Below are positions 1-8,698 of a DNA stretch of 64,000 bases, in pieces. Source of the DNA: Enterococcus_K sp051713825. GTDB taxonomy: Bacteria; Bacillota; Bacilli; Lactobacillales; Enterococcaceae. The notes under the pieces were generated by a model. That model did no database searches, was not told the DNA's origin, and saw only the letters and a list, made by a program, of their open reading frames with translations. The DNA is taken from contig NZ_JBIOQR010000001.1 in assembly GCF_051713825.1 (NCBI RefSeq), forward strand, positions 1,178,001 through 1,242,000, read 5' to 3'. The translations under genes were made by a program, and so were the position numbers. Position 1 is the stretch's first letter. Each line of letters begins with the position of its first letter.

Positions 1-963
1 ACCTGTCAAGCAGGCAACTGAAGTTATAAGAATGTATTTTGTAAGATACATTTTTTTTGTATTTTTGTTGCTAATGCCAATTGCCTTCATAATTCCAATC
101 TCACGATAATCCTCTTCAATTGCTGTTAAAATGGTAAATCTTAAACATAAGGAAGCAATCACTAGTAATAGCAGACTAATTAATGTGATAATTGCGATTA
201 CAATCCCATCTGTTAATGAATTCAATACTTGATATAAGGTGCGTGTCAATGCAGTTCCGCTTTGTGGAAGAGTAGAGGCCTCATATTGTTTTTCAAAATC
301 AGACAGTTTTTTTTCATCTTTTAATTTAAACTCGATTAAGTATTCTTGATTGTTTAGATAGGTCGCTAACTCGTTCCAATCATTGTTACTAACGAGTAAA
401 CGTTTAGAAGTAACAAGTGAAGGATTCATCTGTGCATCACGAATAAAAGAAGTAATCGTAAATTTTTTTTTGAAGTGTCCAATACTTACTTGTATACTAT
501 CACCTAGCTTTAGATGATATTGTTGTTGATGATATACCGGAATCCCAATTTCACCATCGGAAACTTTAGCAATGCTGTTACTTGTATCTAGTAAGAAGTC
601 AAATGAATCATTTTGTTTTACAAAACTGTTTTCAATGATACTATTTACTTCCGATTTATCTTTTCCTTGAAGGAATAAATTTTCACCAGCGATGTTTAGC
701 ATTGTGACAGTTTGTTGGTCTTCTACTAGGCTGTTTTTTTGGCTAAATGTTTTAATTTCTTCTGGGGATAATTCGCCAGCGTACATTTGAACATAACTTG
801 GAACTTTTGCTTGTTCAAACAGATGATTTATAGAACCATTTAGATTTGTCACAATGCTTAAGGCACTCGATACTAGCATAGCGGACAATAAAATAAATAT
901 GAAAAGTGTAAAAGTAATCACCTTATTTTTTGCGAAATCCTTTTTTATGAGTCGATAGTTCAT
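1..963 (-). CDS. FtsX-type ABC transporter permease (partial, C-terminus outside window)
   Basis: Only about the first 321 codons are visible; the frame is open through position 1. The ATG at 963-961 follows a GGAGG six bases upstream. The protein starts with a short basic segment and a membrane segment at about residues 15-38, then a long extracytoplasmic domain of the MacB/periplasmic-core type, then a second long hydrophobic stretch near residues 245-270. That stretch leads into a typical FtsX cytoplasmic loop containing YREIGIMKAIG. This arrangement is that of permeases working with a MacB/LolD-type ATPase in export or peptide-antibiotic resistance. The ATPase partner is not in the window. 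Substrate unknown. The family call is firm. Confidence 0.85.
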   Translation of the reverse strand, partial: MNYRLIKKDFAKNKVITFTLFIFILLSAMLVSSALSIVTNLNGSINHLFEQAKVPSYVQMYAGELSPEEIKTFSQKNSLVEDQQTVTMLNIAGENLFLQGKDKSEVNSIIENSFVKQNDSFDFLLDTSNSIAKVSDGEIGIPVYHQQQYHLKLGDSIQVSIGHFKKKFTITSFIRDAQMNPSLVTSKRLLVSNNDWNELATYLNNQEYLIEFKLKDEKKLSDFEKQYEASTLPQSGTALTRTLYQVLNSLTDGIVIAIITLISLLLLVIASLCLRFTILTAIEEDYREIGIMKAIGISNKNTKKMYLTKYILITSVACLTG

Positions 964-1070
964 TTGCCGCCTCCTTTATTAACCATGTTATTTTCTATTT
1001 TTCATTTTAAGAAGTTATTTTATAAAATTCTAAAGCTCAGGTTTCTCTGTTTAATTGATTCTTTTGTAAT

Positions 1071-1116
1071 AGGGAGGCTGGGACCATAACTTGTGGAGTT
1101 ATGTCCCAGCCTCTCT
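1071..1116. terminator. Bidirectional terminator-like hairpin of the gaggctgggac type
   Basis: A near-perfect inverted repeat with arms gaggctgggac-cataact and agttatgtcccagcctc around a 5-base loop. It lies between the end of the adhesin gene side and the permease start. The same hairpin with small changes is at 11211-11252 and 30343-30386, each time attached to the same neighbouring repeat module. Confidence 0.6.
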
Positions 1117-1280
1117 AAAACTGAATAAACGCTATTTCATAAGACTTCACTAGGCTCTCAAAAACTTCTACGCATGAGATACGTTAGAGCTGAAAGGAGA
1201 GCAATAAACTATATCTGTCCGTTACAGGCTAGTTAAACCTACTTTCAACTATCAGTGAGCTCTAACAGAGAGTAGAGTGA
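1117..1280 (-). repeat. Dispersed intergenic repeat module, copy 1 (minus orientation)
   Basis: Read on the minus strand this holds the block gctctaacgtatctcatgcg-tagaagtttttgagag followed by cgtttattca, and then the gaggctgggac hairpin. The same order is seen in related copies near 11253-11480, 16722-16870, 34195-34390 and 34545-34645. The segment sits immediately downstream of the adhesin stop and has no gene. Confidence 0.55.
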
Positions 1281-4200
1281 TTAGTCTCTACTAATTTTGC
1301 GTAAGCGTTTCAAGACAAAAAATGACAACACGAGACTACAGAGAATTAAACCTAATAAGCTAGAAAAAATCTCGTTTGAACTACCTGTATTGGGTAATCT
1401 TTTTGGTTTAGATTGTTTTTTTATTGATGAAATGGAAGGTTTTATTTTTTTCTTTCCATTATTATCTGGTGTCGTTTTGTTTATACCTTCTTTTGTTTTT
1501 ATATAAACATAGGTAGTAGTCTGAGTTGCTTCTGTAAAGAATCCTTGACTTTTTCCAATTCTTTCTTTTAGTTCATAGCCTTCAAACAGTTTAGCTTCCG
1601 TTTTGAAAGCTGCACCAATATTTCCAGAAAGAATGATGTCATCTGCTAGAGCCTTACCTGTCTCATCTTGATATTTGACAGTGACAGAAGAAGTCGGGAT
1701 AGGGTCTTTTGTATAAACTAAAGTGACCGTTTGATCTTCGGTAGTGTATACTCCGCTTTCATTGCCTATAACTTCTTTGAAGGTATAACCATCAAAAGCT
1801 TTTTTCTGCGTCGTGTAATTTGCCCCAACTTCACCAGAAAGAACGATGTCATCCGCTAAAGCTTTTCCTGTCTCATCTTGATATTTGACAGTGACAGAAG
1901 AAGTCGGGATAGGGTCTTTTGTATAAACAAAAGTGATTGTTTGATCTTCGGTAGTGTATACTCCGCTTTCATTGCCTATAACTTCTTTGAAGGTATAACC
2001 ATCAAAAGCTTTTTTCTCTGTCGTGTAATTTGCCCCAACTTCACCAGAAAGAACGATGTCATCCGCTAAAGCTTTTCCTGTCTCATCTTGATATTTGACA
2101 GTGACAGAAGAAGTCGGGATAGGGTCTTTTGTATAAACAAAAGTGACCGTTTGATCTTCGGTAGTATATACTCCGTTTTCATTGCCTATAACTTCTTTGA
2201 AGGTATAACCATCAAAAGTTTTTTTCTCCGTCGTGTAATTTGCCCCAACTTCACCAGAAAGAATGATGTCATCCGCTAAAGCTTTTCCTGTCTCATCTTG
2301 ATATTTGACAGTGACAGAAGAAGTCGGAATAGGGTCTTTTGTATAAACAAAAGTGACCGTTTGACCTTCGGTAGTATATACACCAGTTTCATTGCCCCTA
2401 ACTTCTTTGAAGGTATAACCATCAAAAGCTTTTTTCTCTGTCGAGTAATTTGAACCAACTTCACCAGAAAGAACGATGTCATCCGCTAAAGATTTGCCCT
2501 CTTCATCTTGATATCTAACAGTGACAGAAGAAGTCGGGATAGGGTCTTTGGAGTAAACAAAAGTGACCGTTTGATCTTCGGTAGTATATGCACCAGTTTC
2601 ATTACCTATAACTTCTTTGAAGGTATAACCATCAAAAGTTTTTTTCTCTGTCGAGTAATTTGAACCAACTTCACCAGAAAGAACGATGTCATCCGCTAAA
2701 GCTTGTCCAGTCTCATCTTGATATTTGACAATGACAGAAGAAGTAGGAATAGGGTCTTTTGTATAAACAAAGGTAAGTGTTTGGTCTTCGGTAGTGTATA
2801 TGCCTGCTTGATTTCCGATAACTTTTTTAAGGGTATAACCAACAAAGTGTCGTTCAATGAATACATATCCTGTCCCGACTGGACCAGATAGAACCATGTT
2901 TTCATCAATTGCCGTACCTTCTTCATCTTGGAATCTGACAATGACAGAAGAAGTCGGGATAGGGTCTTTTGTATAAACAAAAGTGACCGTTTGATCTTCG
3001 GTAGTATATACACCAGTTTCATTGCCTATAACTTCTTTGAAGGTATAACCATCAAAAGTTTTTTTCTCCGTCGTGTAATTTGCCCCAACTTCACCAGAAA
3101 GAACGATGTTATCTGCTAGAGCCTTACCTGTCTCATCTTGATATTTGACAGTGACAGAAGAAGTCGGGATAGGGTCTTTGGAGTAAACAAAAGTGACCGT
3201 TTGATCTTCGGTAGTGTATACTCCATTTTCATTGCCCCTAACTTCTTTGAAGGTATAACCATCAAAAGCTTTTTCCTGCGTCGTGTAATTTGCCCCAACT
3301 TCACCAGAAAGAACGATGTCATCTGCTAAAGAGTTGCCTTCTTCATCTTGGAATCTGACAGTGACAGAAGAAGTAGGAATAGGGTCTTTTGTATAAACAA
3401 AGGTAAGTGTTTGGTCTTCGGTAGTGTATATGCCTGCTTGATTTCCGATAACTTTTTTAAGGGTATAACCAACAAAGTGTCGTTCAATGAATACATATCC
3501 TGTCCCGACTGGACCAGATAGAACCATGTTTTCATCAATTGCCGTACCTTCTTCATCTTGGAATCTGACAATGACAGAAGAAGTCAGAATAGGGTCTTTT
3601 GTATAAACAAAAGTGACCGTTTGATCTTCGGTAGTATATACTCCGTTTTCATTGCCTATAACTTCTTTGAAGGTATAACCATCAAAAGCTTTTTTCTGCG
3701 TCGTGTAATTTGCCCCAACTTCACCAGAAAGAACGATGTCATCCGCTAAAGACTTGCCCTCTTCATCTTGATATTTGACAGTGACAGAAGAAGTCGGGAT
3801 AGGGTCTTTTGTATAAACAAAAGTGACTGTTTGATCTTCGGTAGTGTATACTCCGCTTTCATTGCCTATAACTTCTTTGAAGGTATAACCATCAAAAGCT
3901 TTTTTCTCTGTCGAGTAATTTGCCCCAACTTCACCAGAAAGAACGATGTCATCCGCTAAAGCTTTTCCTGTCTCATCTTGATATTTAACAGTGACAGAAG
4001 AAGTCGGGATAGGGTCTTTTGTATAAACAAAAGTGACCGTTTGATCTTCGGTAGTGTATACTCCGCTTTCATTGCCTATAACTTCTTTGAAGGTATAACC
4101 ATCAAAAGCTTTTTTCTCTGTCGAGTAATTTGAACCAACTTCACCAGAAAGAACGATGTCATCCGCTAAAGCTTTTCCTGTCTCATCTTGATATCTAACA

Positions 4201-5204
4201 GTGACAGAAGAAGTCGGGACAGGATCTTTTGTATAAACAAAGGTAAGTGTTTGGTCCTCGACGGTATATACACCTGCTTGATTTCCGATAACTTCTTTAA
4301 GGGTATAACCAACAAAGTATCGTTCAATGAATACATATCCTGAGTTAACTTCACCTGATAAAATCATGTCTTCATCTATCATGTTTCCATTCTCATCAAC
4401 AAACTTAACAATGAGAGACGAGGTTGGTATTGGGTCTTTGGAGTAAACAAAAGTGACTGTCTGCTCTTCAGTAGAAAATAGGCCTGTTTGATTCCCGATA
4501 ACTGTTTTATAGGTATACCCATCAATTTTTTTCTCAACGGCTGTATAAGGTTCATCTACATTGCCCGAGAGCTGAGTATTTTCCGATAAACTATTGCCCT
4601 CTTCGTCTTGATAAATGACGGTTACTGGTGCGCCAACTTTTACCATCTTTTCTACAACAATCCCTGTATCTTGTGCTTGTGCACTGACTGTATCTCCTTC
4701 AGCAGAAACAAAGTTGGTAATAGTTGTTCCAGAAGCAGTTTCATTGATTCTTGCTCTGAATTGTAGACGAATGATCTCTTTAGGCGTAACAATTCCTTCA
4801 AGCGTTTCATCATCTCCAGCAAGGTTTCCAATAGGCACTGCTAGCTCGCGGTTTGACTGCCCATAAGTATAAGCAATTGATTGCCCATTTTTTTTGACAC
4901 CAGATTCATTATTAAAATCAATGCCAGAAGGTAAAGTATCAAACACGGTGATGTTTTTCCAAGTAGAAAATGGTTCATCATTACTTAAAGTAATCGTGTA
5001 TTCTAAGACATCACCTACACGATTTATGCCATCTGTTGTGGTTATGTTCTCGACTTCTTTTTTTGTGTAACCAACTGGTGCGCCACCTGTATCGATGCCT
5101 GCTCCAATATCGATTGCTTGAACATTAATACCTCCTAATATGGTTGGTAAAATCATTATCAAACAGCTTAAAATTATTTTTAATTTTTTTAGATATTTGT
5201 TCAT
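1281..5204 (-). CDS. LPXTG-anchored MucBP-repeat surface adhesin
   Basis: A 1307-residue cell-wall protein. The ATG at 5204 is chosen over an upstream in-frame codon because GGAGG lies ten bases before it and a signal peptide follows directly (KKLKIILSCLIMILPTILGG, cleavage near NVQA). Residues about 45-190 form a DUF11-like domain (YTITLSND, then FDTLPSGIDF). Fifteen MucBP repeats of about 70 residues follow, from VTVIYQDEEG onward, each ending near FVYTKDPIPTSS. The C-terminus has a lysine-rich spacer, the sortase motif LPNTG, a hydrophobic span and a charged tail (KRLRKISRD). MucBP domains are known from mucus-binding proteins of lactobacilli and listeriae; mucin or host binding here is an inference. 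No neighbouring sortase is seen. Confidence 0.93.
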   Translation of the reverse strand: MNKYLKKLKIILSCLIMILPTILGGINVQAIDIGAGIDTGGAPVGYTKKEVENITTTDGINRVGDVLEYTITLSNDEPFSTWKNITVFDTLPSGIDFNNESGVKKNGQSIAYTYGQSNRELAVPIGNLAGDDETLEGIVTPKEIIRLQFRARINETASGTTITNFVSAEGDTVSAQAQDTGIVVEKMVKVGAPVTVIYQDEEGNSLSENTQLSGNVDEPYTAVEKKIDGYTYKTVIGNQTGLFSTEEQTVTFVYSKDPIPTSSLIVKFVDENGNMIDEDMILSGEVNSGYVFIERYFVGYTLKEVIGNQAGVYTVEDQTLTFVYTKDPVPTSSVTVRYQDETGKALADDIVLSGEVGSNYSTEKKAFDGYTFKEVIGNESGVYTTEDQTVTFVYTKDPIPTSSVTVKYQDETGKALADDIVLSGEVGANYSTEKKAFDGYTFKEVIGNESGVYTTEDQTVTFVYTKDPIPTSSVTVKYQDEEGKSLADDIVLSGEVGANYTTQKKAFDGYTFKEVIGNENGVYTTEDQTVTFVYTKDPILTSSVIVRFQDEEGTAIDENMVLSGPVGTGYVFIERHFVGYTLKKVIGNQAGIYTTEDQTLTFVYTKDPIPTSSVTVRFQDEEGNSLADDIVLSGEVGANYTTQEKAFDGYTFKEVRGNENGVYTTEDQTVTFVYSKDPIPTSSVTVKYQDETGKALADNIVLSGEVGANYTTEKKTFDGYTFKEVIGNETGVYTTEDQTVTFVYTKDPIPTSSVIVRFQDEEGTAIDENMVLSGPVGTGYVFIERHFVGYTLKKVIGNQAGIYTTEDQTLTFVYTKDPIPTSSVIVKYQDETGQALADDIVLSGEVGSNYSTEKKTFDGYTFKEVIGNETGAYTTEDQTVTFVYSKDPIPTSSVTVRYQDEEGKSLADDIVLSGEVGSNYSTEKKAFDGYTFKEVRGNETGVYTTEGQTVTFVYTKDPIPTSSVTVKYQDETGKALADDIILSGEVGANYTTEKKTFDGYTFKEVIGNENGVYTTEDQTVTFVYTKDPIPTSSVTVKYQDETGKALADDIVLSGEVGANYTTEKKAFDGYTFKEVIGNESGVYTTEDQTITFVYTKDPIPTSSVTVKYQDETGKALADDIVLSGEVGANYTTQKKAFDGYTFKEVIGNESGVYTTEDQTVTLVYTKDPIPTSSVTVKYQDETGKALADDIILSGNIGAAFKTEAKLFEGYELKERIGKSQGFFTEATQTTTYVYIKTKEGINKTTPDNNGKKKIKPSISSIKKQSKPKRLPNTGSSNEIFSSLLGLILCSLVLSFFVLKRLRKISRD
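1500..4625 (-). repeat. Tandem array of 15 MucBP-coding repeats, 210-bp period
   Basis: The block gtgacagaagaagtcggg recurs every 210 bases (for example 1681, 1891, 2101). Two sub-types alternate irregularly: a common one with FDGYTFKEV, and a variant with VFIERHFVGYTLK in repeats 2, 6 and 9. Repeats 6 and 9 are identical at the protein level. The first and last repeats are the most divergent, as expected when inner repeats are homogenised by recombination. Confidence 0.93.
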
Positions 5205-5465
5205 AATTACATTTCCTCCGTGGTTGGGGTAGAAGTAGTTGACTTCTGAGTCCACCATTTATTTGTTGTATCTCAAGACTATTATTTTTTCTTCATCTTA
5301 AATTATAAGATTTCAGGTATTTTTCGGAAGTCATTGCTGACTACCTTTGTTTTTATTGGAACCATAAAGATAAATGTGGATTCTTATTTCCCTCGAATTT
5401 AATCAAAAGGCCAATAAAATGGATTCCCCAAAAATCCACTTCATTGGCTCTGCGTCTACTGCGTC

Positions 5466-5636
5466 TCATGCGTCTGGCTCAGTTATGATCATTAGTTTAT
5501 ATTTTTTCAAATTAATAAGACTTTCCTGCTTGCATTTTGGGCAAAAGAGAGGGAAGTTTTTTAGTTCAGTATCTTCTCTAACCTGTATCCGTGTTTTATT
5601 TGCACAAACAGGACAATAGACCCATCTATAGTTCAT
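5466..5636 (-). CDS. Cysteine-rich KTR miniprotein, copy 1
   Basis: A 56-residue protein starting MNYRWVYCPVCANKTR, with GGGAGG seven bases before the ATG. Two CPxC-type pairs (CPVC and CPKC) about 25 residues apart suggest a zinc ribbon; the motif NKTR gives the family its name (cysteine-rich KTR protein). Function is not established. A paralogue is at 9660-9848. That copy continues MTQSQ after EPDA, but this one stops directly after EPDA, where the DNA shows a small duplication of gacgca units. This looks like a shortened C-terminus. It is a stand-alone gene upstream of the adhesin. Confidence 0.75.
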   Translation of the reverse strand: MNYRWVYCPVCANKTRIQVREDTELKNFPLFCPKCKQESLINLKKYKLMIITEPDA

Positions 5637-5780
5637 ATTTACCTCCCAAACAATTAAGTTAAGCGAAACCTTAATCAAATAAAGAGGACGTACAAAATAT
5701 GTACATAATTAATAGTTAAATTAATGTAGACTTTTTGTAGCGTCTCTATATTCCCCACGGCTTTGTTGATCAGTTTTTAA

Positions 5781-5868
5781 TTAAGGTGGTATAGATGAAT
5801 AATCTTCACCAATATTAGCAGTTACAAGGTGCGCGTCTCCATTTAAAGTAATAACTAAAATACTTCAT
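5781..5868 (-). pseudogene. Degenerate short ORF behind the DUF1307 lipoprotein gene
   Basis: A strong site (GGAGGAG, then AAAAA, then ATG at 5868) overlaps the end of the upstream lipoprotein gene, but the frame ends after 17 codons (MKYFSYYFKWRRAPCNC). One base over, a second frame runs to 5781 and reads ILVITLNGDAHLVTANIGED. This may be a frameshifted remnant of a small gene. No family is recognised. Confidence 0.25.
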
Positions 5869-5879
5869 TTTTTCTCCTC

Positions 5880-6341
5880 CTAGGGTTTTTCTGTACAGGT
5901 TAAGCCATAATTATTTTCATAAAAATTAGCCGTTTTCTTCAAACTAAGATACTTAGTGTCATCAGCTATTTTAGGGCGAAGAAAGCCAGCTTGATTGAAC
6001 GCTTCTAAATCTCCAGTTACCAAATCAAGCGTGAGTGTTTCATAAATTAGTCCATCTTTGATTTCATATTCATGTTTAACACCTGCATAATCATTATAAA
6101 TTTTAGAAGCTTTCTCTTGTTGCAGCTCAGCTTCTTGCTCATCTTTGGAGGTCAGTTTTACAGGTCTAGAGCTTTCTTGTTTTGTTTCTGTGAGAACGTC
6201 ATCCCTTGCTTTTAAAGTGATTTTTAATGTGATACCCCCACGTCCCGTACCTTCGTATATTGTCGTTGTTTCTTTTTTTGCCTGGCAACCGGTAGTTATC
6301 AGTAAAAGTAAGACAAAAAGTATTGTTTTTCGCAGTTTCAT
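5880..6341 (-). CDS. DUF1307/YehR-like lipoprotein
   Basis: A 153-residue predicted lipoprotein with a lipobox (LLITTGC, Cys at about residue 19). It is followed by an extracellular domain of the YehR/DUF1307 kind, recognised from the early TTTIYEGTGRGGITLKIT stretch and the late KYLSLKKTANFYENNYGL stretch. GGAG lies eight bases before the ATG. It is probably cotranscribed with the membrane-protein gene ending at 6364, 22 bases upstream. YehR-type proteins are surface lipoproteins of unknown function. The family assignment is moderately sure. Confidence 0.7.
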   Translation of the reverse strand: MKLRKTILFVLLLLITTGCQAKKETTTIYEGTGRGGITLKITLKARDDVLTETKQESSRPVKLTSKDEQEAELQQEKASKIYNDYAGVKHEYEIKDGLIYETLTLDLVTGDLEAFNQAGFLRPKIADDTKYLSLKKTANFYENNYGLTCTEKP

Positions 6342-6363
6342 TTTGATTCGCTCCTTGCACTAT

Positions 6364-6669
6364 TTATTTTCTTTTTTTTAGTAAAAAATGGAGACTAAAA
6401 TAAAGAATAGTGAGTAAATTATATCGAATTAAAATACTTGTAAATATTTGCATGTTGATTGGTTGTTTCAAAAGAGAGTTAGGGTCTTCTTCTAAGAAAA
6501 AGAAAAAATTCACCGTCTCTATTTTTATTGATAAAAAAATTAATAAAACAAAGGAATAGAATAGGCTAAGAAATGGTAAAAGTAAGCTAAGTTTAGTTAT
6601 GTATTTTGTTAAGTAGGCTTGTAAAACAAGACTATAAACAATAAGAATTAATAGGATGATATGTATCAT
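6364..6669 (-). CDS. Small integral membrane protein, unknown family
   Basis: A 101-residue, very hydrophobic protein with about three membrane spans: residues 2-20, 27-47 and a weaker one near 78-96. It ends in a basic tail (HFLLKKRK). The start has AGGAGG five bases upstream. It lies 22 bases ahead of the DUF1307 lipoprotein gene on the same strand, so the two are likely an operon. I do not recognise the family. No enzymatic motif is visible. Confidence 0.55.
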   Translation of the reverse strand: MIHIILLILIVYSLVLQAYLTKYITKLSLLLPFLSLFYSFVLLIFLSIKIETVNFFFFLEEDPNSLLKQPINMQIFTSILIRYNLLTILYFSLHFLLKKRK

Positions 6670-7100
6670 ATGACCTCCTAAAAGAAATTCTGATAGATAC
6701 TTTGTCCCTATATTGTTAAGAAATTTCTAATACAATGAGTCTTTATACTCCGAAAGTAGCAGACTTCAGGAGTGTCGGGAGTATAAAAAGCTTAAAACAA
6801 AAATCATTGTGACTTTGAAACAATCGGTATACTAGCTGATTCACAATAAGCTAGAAAACGTTCTTTTCCAACAAAGTCTGAATTCAAAGCGCCTATTCAT
6901 TTTCCAATAACATACAAAAGGTAGGAATTACTCGATGCTTGCGTGATTGTGTCTAGTTGATTAATGACAAATGCTTTTTAATCAAGGGACTATAGTAAGT
7001 TAATTTTTCTTTGTTAACTTCAAGTCGGCATCGGTTCAGAATCCAACATTCCCTATTTAAAAAGCTAGCTATAAGAACTTCAAGGTATAATAATTCTCCA
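6670..7100. other. Gene-free interval with one inverted repeat
   Basis: About 430 bases with no supported gene. An inverted repeat has the arms ctttatactcc (6741) and ggagtataaaaag (ending 6790), around a 26-base middle. This resembles a regulatory hairpin or a weak terminator. The rest is AT-rich with frequent stops in all frames. Confidence 0.4.
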
Positions 7101-7193
7101 TCATAATTGCAAAATTAGAGGCCAGAGATAGGTAAGAAGCAGTAAGCCAACAAATGTAATGAGTAAAGAGAACATAGCGCTCAAGATTCGCAT
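7101..7193 (-). CDS. Possible 30-residue single-span membrane peptide
   Basis: The minus strand encodes MRILSAMFSLLITFVGLLLL and then TYLWPLILQL before TGA. The ATG at 7193 lies 11 bases after AGGGGTG. The peptide is one continuous hydrophobic span. It starts 38 bases downstream of the MFS transporter stop on the same strand, so it could be translated from the same message. Small hydrophobic frames can occur by chance, so confidence is limited. Confidence 0.35.
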   Translation of the reverse strand: MRILSAMFSLLITFVGLLLLTYLWPLILQL

Positions 7194-7230
7194 TACATTT
7201 ATTTCACCCCTTTTTGACGAGCATAGCAAA

Positions 7231-8487
7231 TCAGATGTCCTTTTCTTTTTGATAAAGTAGTTTGCTTAGGACCGCAAGTATTAGGGTTGCAATAAAAGTC
7301 ATGAGAATAGGTATATAAACCGTTTCTTGAAAAATTTCGAAGCCGATACCATAAAGTATTTGACCAATTGGCGCGACACACTGGGCAGTTGCCATGATAA
7401 TTGCCATGACTTTCCCTAAATTTTTACTTGGTGTAATCTTTTGAACCTTACTAATGGCAAAAATTGAGACAATTGATAAACAAGCTGAAAGTGGGACTCC
7501 ACAAAGTAGAAACAGAGTAAAAGACGGGAGAACGCCAAAGCTCAGCAGGATAGGTGTACATGATAAAGCAATCGGAAGCAGTAAACATGCAATGAATAGA
7601 ATCCAAAGATAAAAATTTGAAACCTTTAATTTCTTTGATACAAAACCTAGCATCAGGGCACCTAAGATAGTGGCAAATTCAATAATAGCCACGCCAATTC
7701 CATATAGGCTAGTATTTAAATCCATCGTGACTCGTAATATGTAGGGGACACCGACAATAAAGAGTGGAGTAAGCGCAAAATTTAAGCCTACGCTTATCAA
7801 CATAGTTTTCCGAATGAAGCTATGTGTTAATGTGTAATGAAAGCCTTCCTTCAAATCACCTGCCAATACGGTAAAGACATTCCCTGAGAAATTTGCTTCA
7901 TTTTTAGGAACTAAAATACGTGTCTCTAAGAATGCAGTTAAGAAAAAAGCAAGTGTAGTAATTATTAAAATATTGTTCATCCCAATGATACTGTAGAGTA
8001 ATCCACCAAAAATGGGTGCGACAATTCCTGATAAGGATTGAACTCCTTGCAATATTCCATTTGCCGCTTCTAATTTATCATTAGCAGAAATACTGGGAAT
8101 AATCGCCGTTACAACGGGCGTATCCATTGCACCAACAAAACCAAAAAGAATCATAGCAATCGTAATAATGACCAAGGAAGATTGATTGAATAAAAAAGCA
8201 ACCAATAGAAATAGACTGAAGAGTCCATTGGCTAAGTCCAGGCTTACCATGATTGTTTTGCGGTTGAACCGATCTGCTAAAGCACCAGCAATTGGTGATA
8301 ACAATACTGGAAGACTTGAAATAGCAAATAAGGTGGCATAGATATCTGCTCGCCCGGTTATATCTAGAACGTATAAAGAGAGAGCAAATCGTAGTAATGA
8401 AGTCCCAAATACAGAGACGGCTTGTCCTGTTACTAACTTGATAAAATTAAAGGTTGTTTGATAAACAGATATTTGAATGGTTTTCAT
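7231..8487 (-). CDS. MFS transporter (MefA/drug-exporter type)
   Basis: A 418-residue protein with about 12 membrane spans. The loop between spans 2 and 3 carries the MFS signature GALADRFNRKT (about residues 67-77). Overall shape and length fit the macrolide/drug-export branch of the major facilitator superfamily, but the substrate cannot be read from the sequence. The ATG has GGAGAT just upstream. It is followed by a possible 30-residue membrane peptide and preceded by a WYL-domain regulator on the same strand 211 bases away, which may control it. Confidence 0.85.
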   Translation of the reverse strand: MKTIQISVYQTTFNFIKLVTGQAVSVFGTSLLRFALSLYVLDITGRADIYATLFAISSLPVLLSPIAGALADRFNRKTIMVSLDLANGLFSLFLLVAFLFNQSSLVIITIAMILFGFVGAMDTPVVTAIIPSISANDKLEAANGILQGVQSLSGIVAPIFGGLLYSIIGMNNILIITTLAFFLTAFLETRILVPKNEANFSGNVFTVLAGDLKEGFHYTLTHSFIRKTMLISVGLNFALTPLFIVGVPYILRVTMDLNTSLYGIGVAIIEFATILGALMLGFVSKKLKVSNFYLWILFIACLLLPIALSCTPILLSFGVLPSFTLFLLCGVPLSACLSIVSIFAISKVQKITPSKNLGKVMAIIMATAQCVAPIGQILYGIGFEIFQETVYIPILMTFIATLILAVLSKLLYQKEKDI

Positions 8488-8698
8488 AATTTATCTCCTA
8501 AGCTATGTGAATAAGTAGATATATTTCACAAAATATGTGCATATTTTTTTTATGAGCAACTTTAAATCTGTAGGTGGTCTTTTATTTTTACTAAAACGAA
8601 GATAAGTAAAATTGATTGCCCGATATTTCCCAAAGATGGTGAATCAGTGAGTGCTAGTAACAGTCTAAAATCATAGTTTAGCAAATGAAATACGACAG

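Noticed and set aside
1878..3959. Regularly spaced 60-80-codon frames on the strand opposite to and in other frames of the adhesin gene.
   Set aside because: They recur with the 210-base period of the MucBP repeats, have no ribosome sites of their own, and are by-products of the repeat DNA.
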